From Lactococcus ileimucosae (GTDB lineage: Bacteria > Bacillota > Bacilli > Lactobacillales > Streptococcaceae): DNA of 64,000 nt. A program made the translations under genes and the position numbers. The notes beneath the pieces are model-generated. The model saw only the letters and a program-made list of their open reading frames with translations. It made no database searches and had not been told where the DNA came from. Positions 19,913 through 27,582 of this stretch are shown piece after piece. Location of the stretch: assembly GCF_943193185.1 (NCBI RefSeq), contig NZ_CALPDE010000015.1, positions 1 through 64,000 of the forward strand, read 5' to 3'. Numbering within the stretch: position 1 is the first letter of the stretch; each line of letters opens with the position of its first letter.

Positions 19913-21414
19913 TTCCTTTTCCTCCGTGGTTTACTATAGCTTGCTTTTGACTTTTCAGCACGGAAAGGTGCTGCCAAAGGTTGAGCAAGTTTACGCATTT
20001 TCACTACCGCTTCAGTCCGTGCTGTATGGGGGAACATATCGACAGATTGGATGTATTCAATGCTGTAAAATTGCGAAAGAATTACTAAGTCTTTTGCCAA
20101 AGTCGAAACGTTACAAGACACATAAACCAGTTTTTCTGGTGTATAAGTGGTGATTGTTTCCAACAAGGCATCATCCAAACCTGTACGTGGCGGATCAACG
20201 ATAAGCGCTGTGGCTCTATGGCCTGACTTATACCAGTTGGGAATGATACGCTCCGCTTTACCTACCTCATAATGGCAGTTTTTAAATCCGAGACGTTTCG
20301 CGTTAGATTTAGCATCAGCGATAGACTCTGGCGTAATATCCATCCCGTGGACAGATTTGACTTTCTTGGCCACACCAAAACCGATTGTCCCAACGCCACA
20401 ATAGGCATCAATGACACGGTCATCTTTTTTCGGATTTAGCGCGCGTACGGCCTCACCGTAAAGAACATTGGCTTGTTCTGAATTGAGTTGATAAAAAGCA
20501 CGTGGCGACAACTCAAAGTCATAATCCAAAACGCCTTCAGTAATCGTTTCTTTTTCTGCAAAGAGCATCTGTGTACGGTCACCATAAATTTCGCTGGTTT
20601 TCTTTGGATGGAAGTTGGCTGATACAGAAACAATCTCTTGAAACTCTTCCGTCAAGTCAGATAAGATATCATCCATCTTCACCAAGTCTTTGCGTTGACG
20701 TTTTGAGAGCTCTTCACGTGGTGCAGGCCAAACTTGGCCATCTAAGCTGATACGTGCGGATGTCACGAAAATAATTTGGACTTCACCTGTTTTTTGGCTG
20801 CGTCGCGCAACGATTGTGCGGATACCCATGACTTTACGCTCGTCATAAACAGGCAAATTGTATTTTTCAATCAAACGGCAAATACGATTAGCTATATTTT
20901 GGATAACTTCATCTTGCACCAAGCAATTTTCTAAATTCACCAGATGGTGCGTGCCTTCTTTGTATAAACCAGCAATAACATCCCCATTGTTTAGACGGCG
21001 CACTTGAAATTGTAATTTGTTACGGTAACGCAAAGGATGTTCCATACCAAGTGTCGGTAAAAGTTCATACTTCCTCCACCCTGTTGGGCGGTATTTCTCC
21101 AGAGCTTGACGGAGTAAATCACGCTTGAACTCCAACTGTTGTGGATAAGCAAGATGCATGATGTGAGAGCTACTCAACTCGTGATAAACACGGTCCTCAG
21201 GTTTGACACGGTATTTTGACTTTTTATTTATCTTTACAACTTTTGCGCGTGAAAAGTTACGTGCATTTTCTGTAATTTCTGCCAAAATTTCTTCTGTAGG
21301 CAGTGCGTAAGGCACAAAAACCAAGCGCCCATGGTAAGAGGCGATTCCTTCGCCATTGATACCCATACGCTCAATATTGAGTGGGATTTTTTGTCCAATT
21401 TTCAGATTAATCAT
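19909..21414 (-). CDS. rlmCD: 23S rRNA (uracil-5-)-methyltransferase RlmCD/RumA
   Basis: A 501-residue SAM-dependent enzyme that makes 5-methyluridine in 23S rRNA. An N-terminal TRAM RNA-binding domain (about residues 1-60) is followed by the Rossmann methyltransferase domain with D-A-Y-C-G-V-G-T-I-G, D-P-P-R-T-G-L-D and the catalytic Cys in VYVSCNVSTLAKDL. The C-terminus is a basic tail (SKPRRKRK). In Gram-positives one such enzyme can modify both U747 and U1939. A TAAAAT ends six bases before the ATG, predicting a leaderless mRNA. Confidence 0.92.
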   Translation of the reverse strand: MINLKIGQKIPLNIERMGINGEGIASYHGRLVFVPYALPTEEILAEITENARNFSRAKVVKINKKSKYRVKPEDRVYHELSSSHIMHLAYPQQLEFKRDLLRQALEKYRPTGWRKYELLPTLGMEHPLRYRNKLQFQVRRLNNGDVIAGLYKEGTHHLVNLENCLVQDEVIQNIANRICRLIEKYNLPVYDERKVMGIRTIVARRSQKTGEVQIIFVTSARISLDGQVWPAPREELSKRQRKDLVKMDDILSDLTEEFQEIVSVSANFHPKKTSEIYGDRTQMLFAEKETITEGVLDYDFELSPRAFYQLNSEQANVLYGEAVRALNPKKDDRVIDAYCGVGTIGFGVAKKVKSVHGMDITPESIADAKSNAKRLGFKNCHYEVGKAERIIPNWYKSGHRATALIVDPPRTGLDDALLETITTYTPEKLVYVSCNVSTLAKDLVILSQFYSIEYIQSVDMFPHTARTEAVVKMRKLAQPLAAPFRAEKSKASYSKPRRKRK

Positions 21415-21420
21415 ATCCCA

Positions 21421-21429
21421 ATTTTAACA
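21421..21429 (-). promoter_or_regulatory. Extended -10 of rlmCD, leaderless start predicted
   Basis: TGT-TAAAAT on the minus strand, six bases (TGGGAT) before the ATG. No ribosome binding site fits in between. Confidence 0.55.
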
Positions 21430-21514
21430 TAATTTTCCTGTGATGAGCCTCGGAAAATTATGTCATTCCCGCCACACAGACAGGGAAAACTCCAGCTACA
21501 GTTGGAATTTTATA

Positions 21515-21907
21515 TTATTCATGCAATTCTAGCGGCAGATCATCTGGATCGTAGAAGAAAACCATCTTTTTATCTGTGATTTCATCCACACGTAGTTCTC
21601 CTACTTTCACACCTTGGTGAGACAAATATGCTATATCTTCTTCAATATTATTTGTCTTTATTGCCAGATGACGTAATCCCTTTGCTTCTGGATAAGACAC
21701 ACGTTCGGGCGCTTCGGTCTTGATAAACAGCTCTATTTCCGTTTCGTCATTCATCTTTAAATCAATTTTTACATCTCCTTTATCAGGACGATTATTTTCT
21801 CTAATCACAGAAAAACCCATAATATCGACATAAAACTTCCGAGACTTTTCATAATCGCTACCAATGATAGCAACATGATGTACCGTGTCAAAATTCGGTT
21901 TATACAT
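21515..21907 (-). CDS. VOC-family (glyoxalase-like) protein
   Basis: A 130-residue vicinal-oxygen-chelate protein like YaeR/GloA2. Metal-ligand positions are visible in TVHHVAIIGSDYEKSRKFY (His), E-I-E-L-F-I (Glu), L-R-H-L-A-I-K (His) and the terminal L-P-L-E-L-H-E (Glu). The start MYKPNF follows AAGGAGATACA. It lies downstream of hxlR in the same operon and divergent from an aldo-keto reductase, suggesting shared detoxification of reactive carbonyls. Confidence 0.88.
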   Translation of the reverse strand: MYKPNFDTVHHVAIIGSDYEKSRKFYVDIMGFSVIRENNRPDKGDVKIDLKMNDETEIELFIKTEAPERVSYPEAKGLRHLAIKTNNIEEDIAYLSHQGVKVGELRVDEITDKKMVFFYDPDDLPLELHE

Positions 21908-21937
21908 TGTATCTCCTTGACTTATCTGTATATTCAA

Positions 21938-22291
21938 CTAATCCTTAATCAGGATATGGACGTCGTTTCCTTGCTCTTTTAAAGTTTTGACATGATCTTC
22001 TCCCCAAGAGCAAAGACTGTCTAAAATATTATTCAAACTTTCTCCATAAGGACTTATCGAATACTCTACTTTAGGAGGGACTTGATTATAAACTTTCCGA
22101 ATAATGATATTATCTGCTTCCAGTTCGCGGAGCTGCTGTGTGAGCATCTTTTGACTAATACCAGGGATATTACGCTTAAGTTCACCCGGTCTGCGTGGCT
22201 GATGTCTTAAGTTACATAAAATTATGGCTTTCCACTTTCCGCCAATCACATCCATCGTGGCTTCTACACCTATGTTATAAGTTTTTTTCAA
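21938..22291 (-). CDS. HxlR-family winged-helix regulator
   Basis: A 117-residue HxlR protein: V-I-G-G-K-W-K-A-I-I-L, then R-R-P-G-E-L-K-R-N-I-P-G-I-S-Q-K-M-L-T-Q-Q-L-R-E-L (recognition helix) and E-Y-S-I-S-P-Y-G-E-S-L. The usual N-terminal Cys-Pro before V-E-A-T, the redox switch in YodB-like members, is replaced by Ile-Gly. Other Cys residues remain near 26 and 94. It probably represses itself, the VOC gene and the divergent aldo-keto reductase. Confidence 0.88.
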   Translation of the reverse strand: MKKTYNIGVEATMDVIGGKWKAIILCNLRHQPRRPGELKRNIPGISQKMLTQQLRELEADNIIIRKVYNQVPPKVEYSISPYGESLNNILDSLCSWGEDHVKTLKEQGNDVHILIKD

Positions 22292-22342
22292 AAAACACCT
22301 CTTACAATTCTTTATTTTAATTAAAAATTACTTTTATGTATG

Positions 22343-22395
22343 TATATAACAAAAAAGTAGGTACTATTCAACAAGTTGTTTTTATTATATACTAT
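22343..22395. promoter_or_regulatory. Divergent hxlR and aldo-keto reductase promoters with overlapping -35 boxes
   Basis: Minus strand: TTGAAT (22366-22371), 17 bases, TATATA (22343-22348) for hxlR. Plus strand: TTCAAC (22367-22372), 17 bases, TACTAT (22390-22395) for the reductase. The -35 boxes overlap by five bases, so one regulator bound here would control both directions. Confidence 0.6.
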
Positions 22396-22430
22396 TTTTT
22401 GTCAAAAGAAAACTTATAGGAGAACATATA

Positions 22431-23249
22431 GTGAAGCTTAACAACCATATTGATATCCCTGAATTAGGCCTAGGTGTATTTCAGATTCCCAACGAAGAAA
22501 CTGCTGAAATCGTCAAAAATGGTATCATCAACGGCTATCGCCTCATTGATACTGCACAGATTTACGGAAATGAAGAAGGAACGGGGCAAGGAATTAAAGA
22601 AGGACTTCACGCAACGGACTTATCTCGTGAAGACCTCTTCATAACTTCAAAACTGTGGGGCAGTAACCTTTCCTATGAAGAAACCCTTCAAAGCTTTGAA
22701 GCAAGTTTAGAAAAATTAGGTTTGGATTACCTTGACCTTTATCTCATCCACTGGCCGGGTACTGACTATGGTTACCAAGAGTCTTGGAAAGCAATGGAAG
22801 ATTTACATAAAGCTGGACGCATAAAAGCACTCGGTGTAAGTAATTTTCAAAAACACCATTTGGAACGCCTCTTTACATATGCTCAGACACTACCAGCAGT
22901 AAATCAAATTGAACTGCATCCTAAGTTAGCCCAAAAGTCCTTACGCCATTTTTTAGAAAAACATAATATCAAAACTCAAGCTTGGTCTCCACTCATGCAG
23001 GGAAAATTACTAGATAATGAGATTATCCAAAAAATCGCTCAAAAGCACCAGAAATCAGCTGCACAAATTATTCTACGTTGGCACTTAGAGCAAGGCATCT
23101 TGCTCAATGTAAAATCAGTCAAGGTTGAACGGATGCGGGCTAACCGTGATGTCTATGACTTTTCACTGGATCAAGAAGACATGGGGCTTTTGGACACACT
23201 TGATGAAAATTTACGCATAGGACCAGATCCAGAAACATTTAATTTCTAA
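22431..23249 (+). CDS. Aldo/keto reductase
   Basis: A 272-residue NADPH-dependent aldo/keto reductase. Catalytic tetrad positions are visible: Asp in RLIDTAQ, Tyr in QIYGNEEGTG, Lys in FITSKLWGS and His in LYLIHWPG. The nucleotide-binding C-terminal motif is near L-N-V-K-S-V-K-V-E-R-M. GTG start preceded by ATAGGAGAACATATA. Divergent from hxlR-VOC, it probably reduces methylglyoxal or related aldehydes. Followed by a terminator. Confidence 0.92.
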   Translation: MKLNNHIDIPELGLGVFQIPNEETAEIVKNGIINGYRLIDTAQIYGNEEGTGQGIKEGLHATDLSREDLFITSKLWGSNLSYEETLQSFEASLEKLGLDYLDLYLIHWPGTDYGYQESWKAMEDLHKAGRIKALGVSNFQKHHLERLFTYAQTLPAVNQIELHPKLAQKSLRHFLEKHNIKTQAWSPLMQGKLLDNEIIQKIAQKHQKSAAQIILRWHLEQGILLNVKSVKVERMRANRDVYDFSLDQEDMGLLDTLDENLRIGPDPETFNF

Positions 23250-23301
23250 ACCAAGAAATTATCACGAGACTGGGATAAGAATCTCAAAAACAGAAAAATC
23301 A

Positions 23302-23340
23302 CTCAATTCGTCATAAAGTAATGCAGGATTGAGCGTTTTT
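23302..23340 (+). terminator. Aldo/keto reductase terminator
   Basis: CTCAAT / ATTGAG stem (one mismatch if extended) followed by GCG and TTTTTT. Confidence 0.65.
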
Positions 23341-23433
23341 TATATTTGGAAGAATATTCACTTGTATCTCAACTGTTCTTATCTTCCCCCGCACTGTTGG
23401 TACATAAAATAATGCTCCCCTTCTCTAAAACTC

Positions 23434-23442
23434 TGATATAAT
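23434..23442 (+). promoter_or_regulatory. Extended -10 of recX, leaderless start predicted
   Basis: TGA-TATAAT, six bases (GATGCT), then the recX ATG. No Shine-Dalgarno sequence is present. Confidence 0.6.
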
Positions 23443-23448
23443 GATGCT

Positions 23449-24282
23449 ATGATAAAAATCAAGGAAATTACAAAACTCAAAAAGCTTTATAAAGTCACCT
23501 TTACCGAACCGCTCACATATAAGGATTGGGATGAAGAGCAAGATAAAATCTATGTATGTGAGGATACTGTCGTTAAGTTTATGCTCACGCGTGACAAAGC
23601 ACTCACTGAAGGGGAGTTTGAGCAACTCTTGTCTTTCGATCATTTCGCCCAAGGCAAAGCTTTGGCGCTTTATTTCATCTCTTTCAAACCTCGAACCTCA
23701 TCTGAAGTAAAAAAATATCTTTTCGAGCATCATATTCAAAGCTCTCAAATTGAGGCTATCATTGACTATCTCGGGAAAAACAATCTCATTAACGACCGAG
23801 CATATATTGAAAGTTACATCCGAGGAAAAATCAGAGCTGCCAATGCGGGACCCTACCAAATCATGCAAAAATTGCGAATGAAGGGACTGGAATCACAGCT
23901 AATTGAGCAACTTCTTACACAAGTATTTGATGAGGAAAAACAAATCGATGTAGCCGTAAAGCTCGCTGAAAAAATCGTCCACCAAAAGGCAAGTCGCCTC
24001 ACACTTCAGCAACTTAAGCAAAAAGTGACACAAACCCTTACAACTAAAGGTTTTTCATACAATGTCAGCGCCATCGCTTTGGAAACTTTAGAACTTGAAG
24101 CGGATGAAGAAAATGAGCTAGAGTTGCTCTACAATGAACTCGAAAAAACAGCACGCAAATACAGCAGAAGATACGAGGGTTATGAACTTAAACAACGCAT
24201 TACACAAGCCTTAGCGCGCAAAGGCTTTGACTTTGGATCTATCTCAAGCGCTATTCGTGAGTATGATTTTGAAGAGGAGTAA
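23449..24282 (+). CDS. recX: RecA regulatory protein RecX
   Basis: A 277-residue RecX, the modulator that binds RecA filaments and limits recombinase activity. Typical helical repeats are visible with R-T-S-S-E-V-K-K-Y-L near residue 85, N-L-I-N-D-R-A-Y-I-E-S-Y-I, and later K-G-F-S-Y and K-G-F-D-F segments. Length is normal for Lactobacillales. It is transcribed alone from an extended -10 promoter ending six bases before the ATG. Confidence 0.92.
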   Translation: MIKIKEITKLKKLYKVTFTEPLTYKDWDEEQDKIYVCEDTVVKFMLTRDKALTEGEFEQLLSFDHFAQGKALALYFISFKPRTSSEVKKYLFEHHIQSSQIEAIIDYLGKNNLINDRAYIESYIRGKIRAANAGPYQIMQKLRMKGLESQLIEQLLTQVFDEEKQIDVAVKLAEKIVHQKASRLTLQQLKQKVTQTLTTKGFSYNVSAIALETLELEADEENELELLYNELEKTARKYSRRYEGYELKQRITQALARKGFDFGSISSAIREYDFEEE

Positions 24283-24488
24283 GAGAAGCTTGTTATCCCA
24301 AACCGCCTTCCCGCCTCGCCACAGAATCATTGACAACACTGACTTCAAATTACATAAACAATACCCACTGATAAGCCTCGGCCCTCACTAATCCCCAGAA
24401 CCAAAAATCAGTCATAAGCTTAGTAAACGCCTTTTTACTTTTATCATTCTTTTTTATGGTCTCCTCCTATCGCTTCCAATAGGGGGTA

Positions 24489-24497
24489 TGATATAAT
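24489..24497 (+). promoter_or_regulatory. Promoter -10 of the RpiR-type regulator
   Basis: TGA-TATAAT 21 bases before the ATG at 24519. The preceding 200 bases contain no gene. Confidence 0.45.
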
Positions 24498-24518
24498 AAG
24501 GCTAGGACTGGAAAGTAT

Positions 24519-25367
24519 ATGACACAATCTTTAATTACACGTATCAACTCTTATTACGATAATCTCAGCAAGTCTGACCAAGCAATTTCAAATTACTTGA
24601 TTAAAAACATGGATAGTGCTGCTCGCCTGTCTATCCAAGACTTTGCCAAAAATACTCAGGTATCTACAGCAACCATTTCACGATTTGCGAAAAAGATTGG
24701 CTTTGATTCTTTTCAAGATTTAAAGCTAGCTATCCACAGCACCGAAAAATTCAAATCAGATAATTTTTTCAGCGAACTGTCGCCTAAGGACAGCTATAAA
24801 GACATCCTTACAAAAAACTTTACAAGCAATACTTTGTCATTAAATGCGACACTGCAGCTCATCGATAGCAACACGCTAGATGAGATAATGAATGTGCTCC
24901 TTTCTGCAAAGACATGTGGTTTTTTTGGCGTAGGAGGTTCTAATGCCGTGGCTTTGATTGCTTATCATAAGTTTTTGCGTATGCCTCTACAAACCGTCTA
25001 TCATCAAGACTTCCATTATCAGCAAATGTTGGCTTCAAAGTTAACGAAAAATGACTGTGCCTTTGTTATTTCGCATACTGGGAAAAACAAGGATACACTT
25101 AAGATTGTTGATATCTTGAAAAACAATCAAGTCCCAGTAATTGCAATAACATCATTTGCTCACTCAGCATTAGTGAAAAAAAGTGACTTATCCCTCATTT
25201 CAATAGCTGAGGAGATTTCTTTCCGCCCAGAAGCGGTTGCCTCAACTGTTTCCCAAATCAGTCTTCTTGATGCTATCTTTTTGATGTATGGCATGAAGAG
25301 TCAAGACACAATTGAGCACTCTTTGGAAAACATTCGGGAAGTTATTAGTCAAACCCGCTTAAATTAA
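24519..25367 (+). CDS. MurR/RpiR-family transcriptional regulator
   Basis: A 282-residue regulator with an N-terminal RpiR helix-turn-helix (S-I-Q-D-F-A, V-S-T-A-T-I-S-R-F-A-K-K-I-G-F, about residues 32-60) and a C-terminal sugar isomerase (SIS) domain (F-F-G-V-G-G-S-N-A-V-A, S-H-T-G-K-N-K-D-T). RpiR proteins respond to phosphosugars. No sugar operon adjoins it; the next gene is DUF960, so the target is unknown. Confidence 0.9.
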   Translation: MTQSLITRINSYYDNLSKSDQAISNYLIKNMDSAARLSIQDFAKNTQVSTATISRFAKKIGFDSFQDLKLAIHSTEKFKSDNFFSELSPKDSYKDILTKNFTSNTLSLNATLQLIDSNTLDEIMNVLLSAKTCGFFGVGGSNAVALIAYHKFLRMPLQTVYHQDFHYQQMLASKLTKNDCAFVISHTGKNKDTLKIVDILKNNQVPVIAITSFAHSALVKKSDLSLISIAEEISFRPEAVASTVSQISLLDAIFLMYGMKSQDTIEHSLENIREVISQTRLN

Positions 25368-25399
25368 GTTTATCAAGTTAATGTTCTAGGAGGACCAAA

Positions 25400-25711
25400 A
25401 TGGCATTTACTGAAACAAAAGGACGCTATGCAAGCTATGGTACTGTATCAAGTATCCCTGGCGAAATCATTGACAGTTTTTGGTTCATCATTGACAACCA
25501 GCTCAAAGGTGTTATTGCCCTTGAGCCTCTTATCAATTTTGAATTGTTGAACCAAAACGGTTTACTTTCTGTAAAATTTTCGCAGCCAAAGAACCCTTTA
25601 ACTATTACTGTTGATTTCCAATATCCCTTCAACCCCTCGTGGCCGCGCTATTTTCACGCTGTCGACAATAATGGAAAAGAAACCATTATTTCTTCAGGGG
25701 AGCGCCAATAA
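25400..25711 (+). CDS. DUF960 family protein
   Basis: A 103-residue protein starting MAFTETKGRYASYGTVSSIPG with I-D-S-F-W-F-I-I-D-N, matching the DUF960 family of small cytoplasmic Gram-positive proteins of unknown function. Preceded by AGGAGGACCAAA. It is 32 bases after the RpiR gene, probably cotranscribed, and ends at a strong terminator. Confidence 0.85.
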   Translation: MAFTETKGRYASYGTVSSIPGEIIDSFWFIIDNQLKGVIALEPLINFELLNQNGLLSVKFSQPKNPLTITVDFQYPFNPSWPRYFHAVDNNGKETIISSGERQ

Positions 25712-25736
25712 GAATCCGGATATGAAACCACAAGCG

Positions 25737-25776
25737 AAAAACATTCAAGAACCAGTACTGGTTCTTGAATGTTTTT
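25737..25776. terminator. Bidirectional terminator
   Basis: Perfect 19-bp stem around a TA loop (AAAAACATTCAAGAACCAG and its complement). It serves DUF960 and the convergent surface-protein gene. Confidence 0.9.
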
Positions 25777-25779
25777 CTT

Positions 25780-27411
25780 TTATTGACGAATAATTAGAGC
25801 AGGACGCACACCACCAACAGCAGAGATATTATTTGTAGCGCGATTGGAGAGCATTCCTGACATCTCTCCTCTATTTACATCCCAAGCACTTGTTCCCGGA
25901 ACCGCAGGAGTACGCGTCCACCACCACATAGAACCAGAACCTTCACGCGATGCCCTACTAGGGAAGGCTCTGCCTGAACCTGATAAGCGAGCGACGTCTG
26001 CTAAAGAGAGTGCAAAAGCACGTCTTGTCCCACTCGTATCAACTTGAGTGATATCTGCCGCGACTTCAGGGAAATCATCTATATTACTAGGTAACCAGCG
26101 CCATGCTTCTAACCAAGCGATAGCGTCACTTTCAACATTTCCTGTTGCAAAATTTTCTCTCACTGGCTGAACCATAGCTCGGACCTCTGAAGCAAGCACT
26201 CCCGTGTACCAGTTATCTAAATAATCATTCTGAACATCGAATGAGAGAGCTGTAGTAACATTATTCCGAATAATCAAATGATTCCCCCCACCTTGATTCT
26301 CCAGATAACGGTACTGCTCCCCAGCCATAGTAAAGATGGTCCCCGGTGCCATGATGCTAAAGTTGATTTGGTCGGGTTGGACATCATCATCTGGTCCCGG
26401 ATTCCCCCAGTTGTTATCGATAGAACCGTTCTGTACGGCTGTCAGGAAGTCTGACAGGTCGGCATGATGCGTATAGTCTGGATCTGCAGCCAAGAAATCA
26501 TTGATACGGTCAGGACTGATCAGTTGCCCGTCCACATGGATACCATAATAATACTCGCCCGGGATGTTGTCCGCCGCTGCGGTCATCTGAGCTGCATCCA
26601 AGAGGTAAGAAGTGGTCTCTCCTGCTTGGAGTTGGTTCGCCCAGTAAGCCCAGCCTGTTTGGTGGTCAATCACCCAGAAGTTCCCGACTTTCAGGTTATT
26701 AGGGAGGGCTGCCCACTGACTGATTGTCATTGGGGCACGGTCTTGTTGCAGGTTTTGAGCGGCATCATGAGTGACTTCTTCGCCCGGCCAAACTGGACCG
26801 CTGTTGTCAAAGCTGTCGCCAGAGGACCAGTAGGCATCTGTACCGTCTCCGGGATGCGTGGCGCCATCTGTGACACCGTCTGTGGCTGTGCTTGTGACCC
26901 AGTCACGGGCATGTCCTGCAGAGGCGGTCATCAGGTCTTGGTTGTCTCGGTTGAAGGTGGGCATGAACCATGGGGCATCTTGGCCTGAGCGGGTCCAACC
27001 AAAGGTCAGGTTGGCATAGGTGTTGAAGGCAGCCGAGTCACCTACACGGGTGTTGAGATTGGTCTCTGAGGGACGCATGACCGTCCAAGTGTTCACTTGG
27101 TCACGGATGGTACCGTTCACTATAGGGGTGAAGTCTGTATCTCCTGTGGCGCGTTTCTCCATGAACTCGGAGAGGCGGATACGAGCCATGAGGGGCACAT
27201 TGCCATAGTTCTCCACGAAGACGTCCTTGTTTTCGGTGTCTCGGTTGTAGTAGTCGTGGACACGGCCGCCGGGGATGTTTTCTCGGAGCCGGTCATTGAT
27301 GGCCCGCTGGTTGAAGGCTTGGAAGGCGAAGGTGCCGCCTACCAAGAGCAATAAGAGGGACAGGAGCGCGAGGTTGCGCAGCCGCCGCTGGTTTTTCTTT
27401 TCTGGTGTCAT
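25780..27411 (-). CDS. TasA-like exported protein with variable DUF6273-like C-terminus, copy 1
   Basis: A 543-residue protein with a basic N-terminus, a membrane/leader segment (residues 13-30) ending LLLLLVGGTFAFQAFNQ, which resembles SipW-dependent leaders of TasA and camelysin, then V-H-D-Y-Y-N-R-D-T-E-N-K-D-V-F-V-E-N-Y-G and A-R-I-R-L-S-E-F, like the N-K-D-F-x-V-x-N-x-G start of TasA-type domains. The middle holds G-V-T-D-G-A-T-H-P-G-D-G-T-D. Residues 365-543 resemble DUF6273: Y-R-Y-L-E, then A-F-A-L-S-L-A-D-V, W-W-T-R-T-P and G-G-V-R-P-A-L-I-I. No LPxTG. I infer a surface or fibre adhesin; ligand unknown. Three paralogues lie in this window. The 5' half is GC-rich for this genome. Confidence 0.72.
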   Translation of the reverse strand: MTPEKKNQRRLRNLALLSLLLLLVGGTFAFQAFNQRAINDRLRENIPGGRVHDYYNRDTENKDVFVENYGNVPLMARIRLSEFMEKRATGDTDFTPIVNGTIRDQVNTWTVMRPSETNLNTRVGDSAAFNTYANLTFGWTRSGQDAPWFMPTFNRDNQDLMTASAGHARDWVTSTATDGVTDGATHPGDGTDAYWSSGDSFDNSGPVWPGEEVTHDAAQNLQQDRAPMTISQWAALPNNLKVGNFWVIDHQTGWAYWANQLQAGETTSYLLDAAQMTAAADNIPGEYYYGIHVDGQLISPDRINDFLAADPDYTHHADLSDFLTAVQNGSIDNNWGNPGPDDDVQPDQINFSIMAPGTIFTMAGEQYRYLENQGGGNHLIIRNNVTTALSFDVQNDYLDNWYTGVLASEVRAMVQPVRENFATGNVESDAIAWLEAWRWLPSNIDDFPEVAADITQVDTSGTRRAFALSLADVARLSGSGRAFPSRASREGSGSMWWWTRTPAVPGTSAWDVNRGEMSGMLSNRATNNISAVGGVRPALIIRQ

Positions 27412-27489
27412 AAACTCCTCCTTTGGCGTAACCTGTACTTTTAGATTTACATTACATATACATTTCTAATGTTACGTTTACTTTCTGAG

Positions 27490-27517
27490 TCTATAGTATA
27501 AAAAAAAAAAAGGTCAA
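27490..27517 (-). promoter_or_regulatory. Copy 1 promoter with 12-base T-tract in the spacer
   Basis: Minus strand TTGACC (27512-27517), then T12 and ATAC (16-base spacer), then TATAGA (27490-27495). The homopolymer fills most of the spacer, so slippage would change promoter strength. The same segment at copy 2 has only six T. Confidence 0.6.
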
Positions 27518-27538
27518 ATGAAATGAGTGTTTGATGAG

Positions 27539-27578
27539 AAAAGACCCAAAGGTGTATGCACTGCACCTTTGGGCCTTT
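27539..27578 (-). terminator. Metallophosphoesterase terminator
   Basis: Long hairpin with CCCAAAGGTG / CACCTTTGGG arms flanked by AAAAG and CTTTT, just after the phosphoesterase stop. Confidence 0.85.
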
Positions 27579-27582
27579 TCTC

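Noticed and set aside
26464-26988. 174-codon plus-strand frame antisense to surface copy 1
   Set aside because: A long shadow frame caused by the GC-rich coding strand; no start signals and Cys-rich random-like sequence.
25780-27411. LPxTG-anchored adhesin
   Set aside because: No copy has an LPxTG motif or C-terminal membrane segment; all end within a few residues of the G-x-R-P-A motif.
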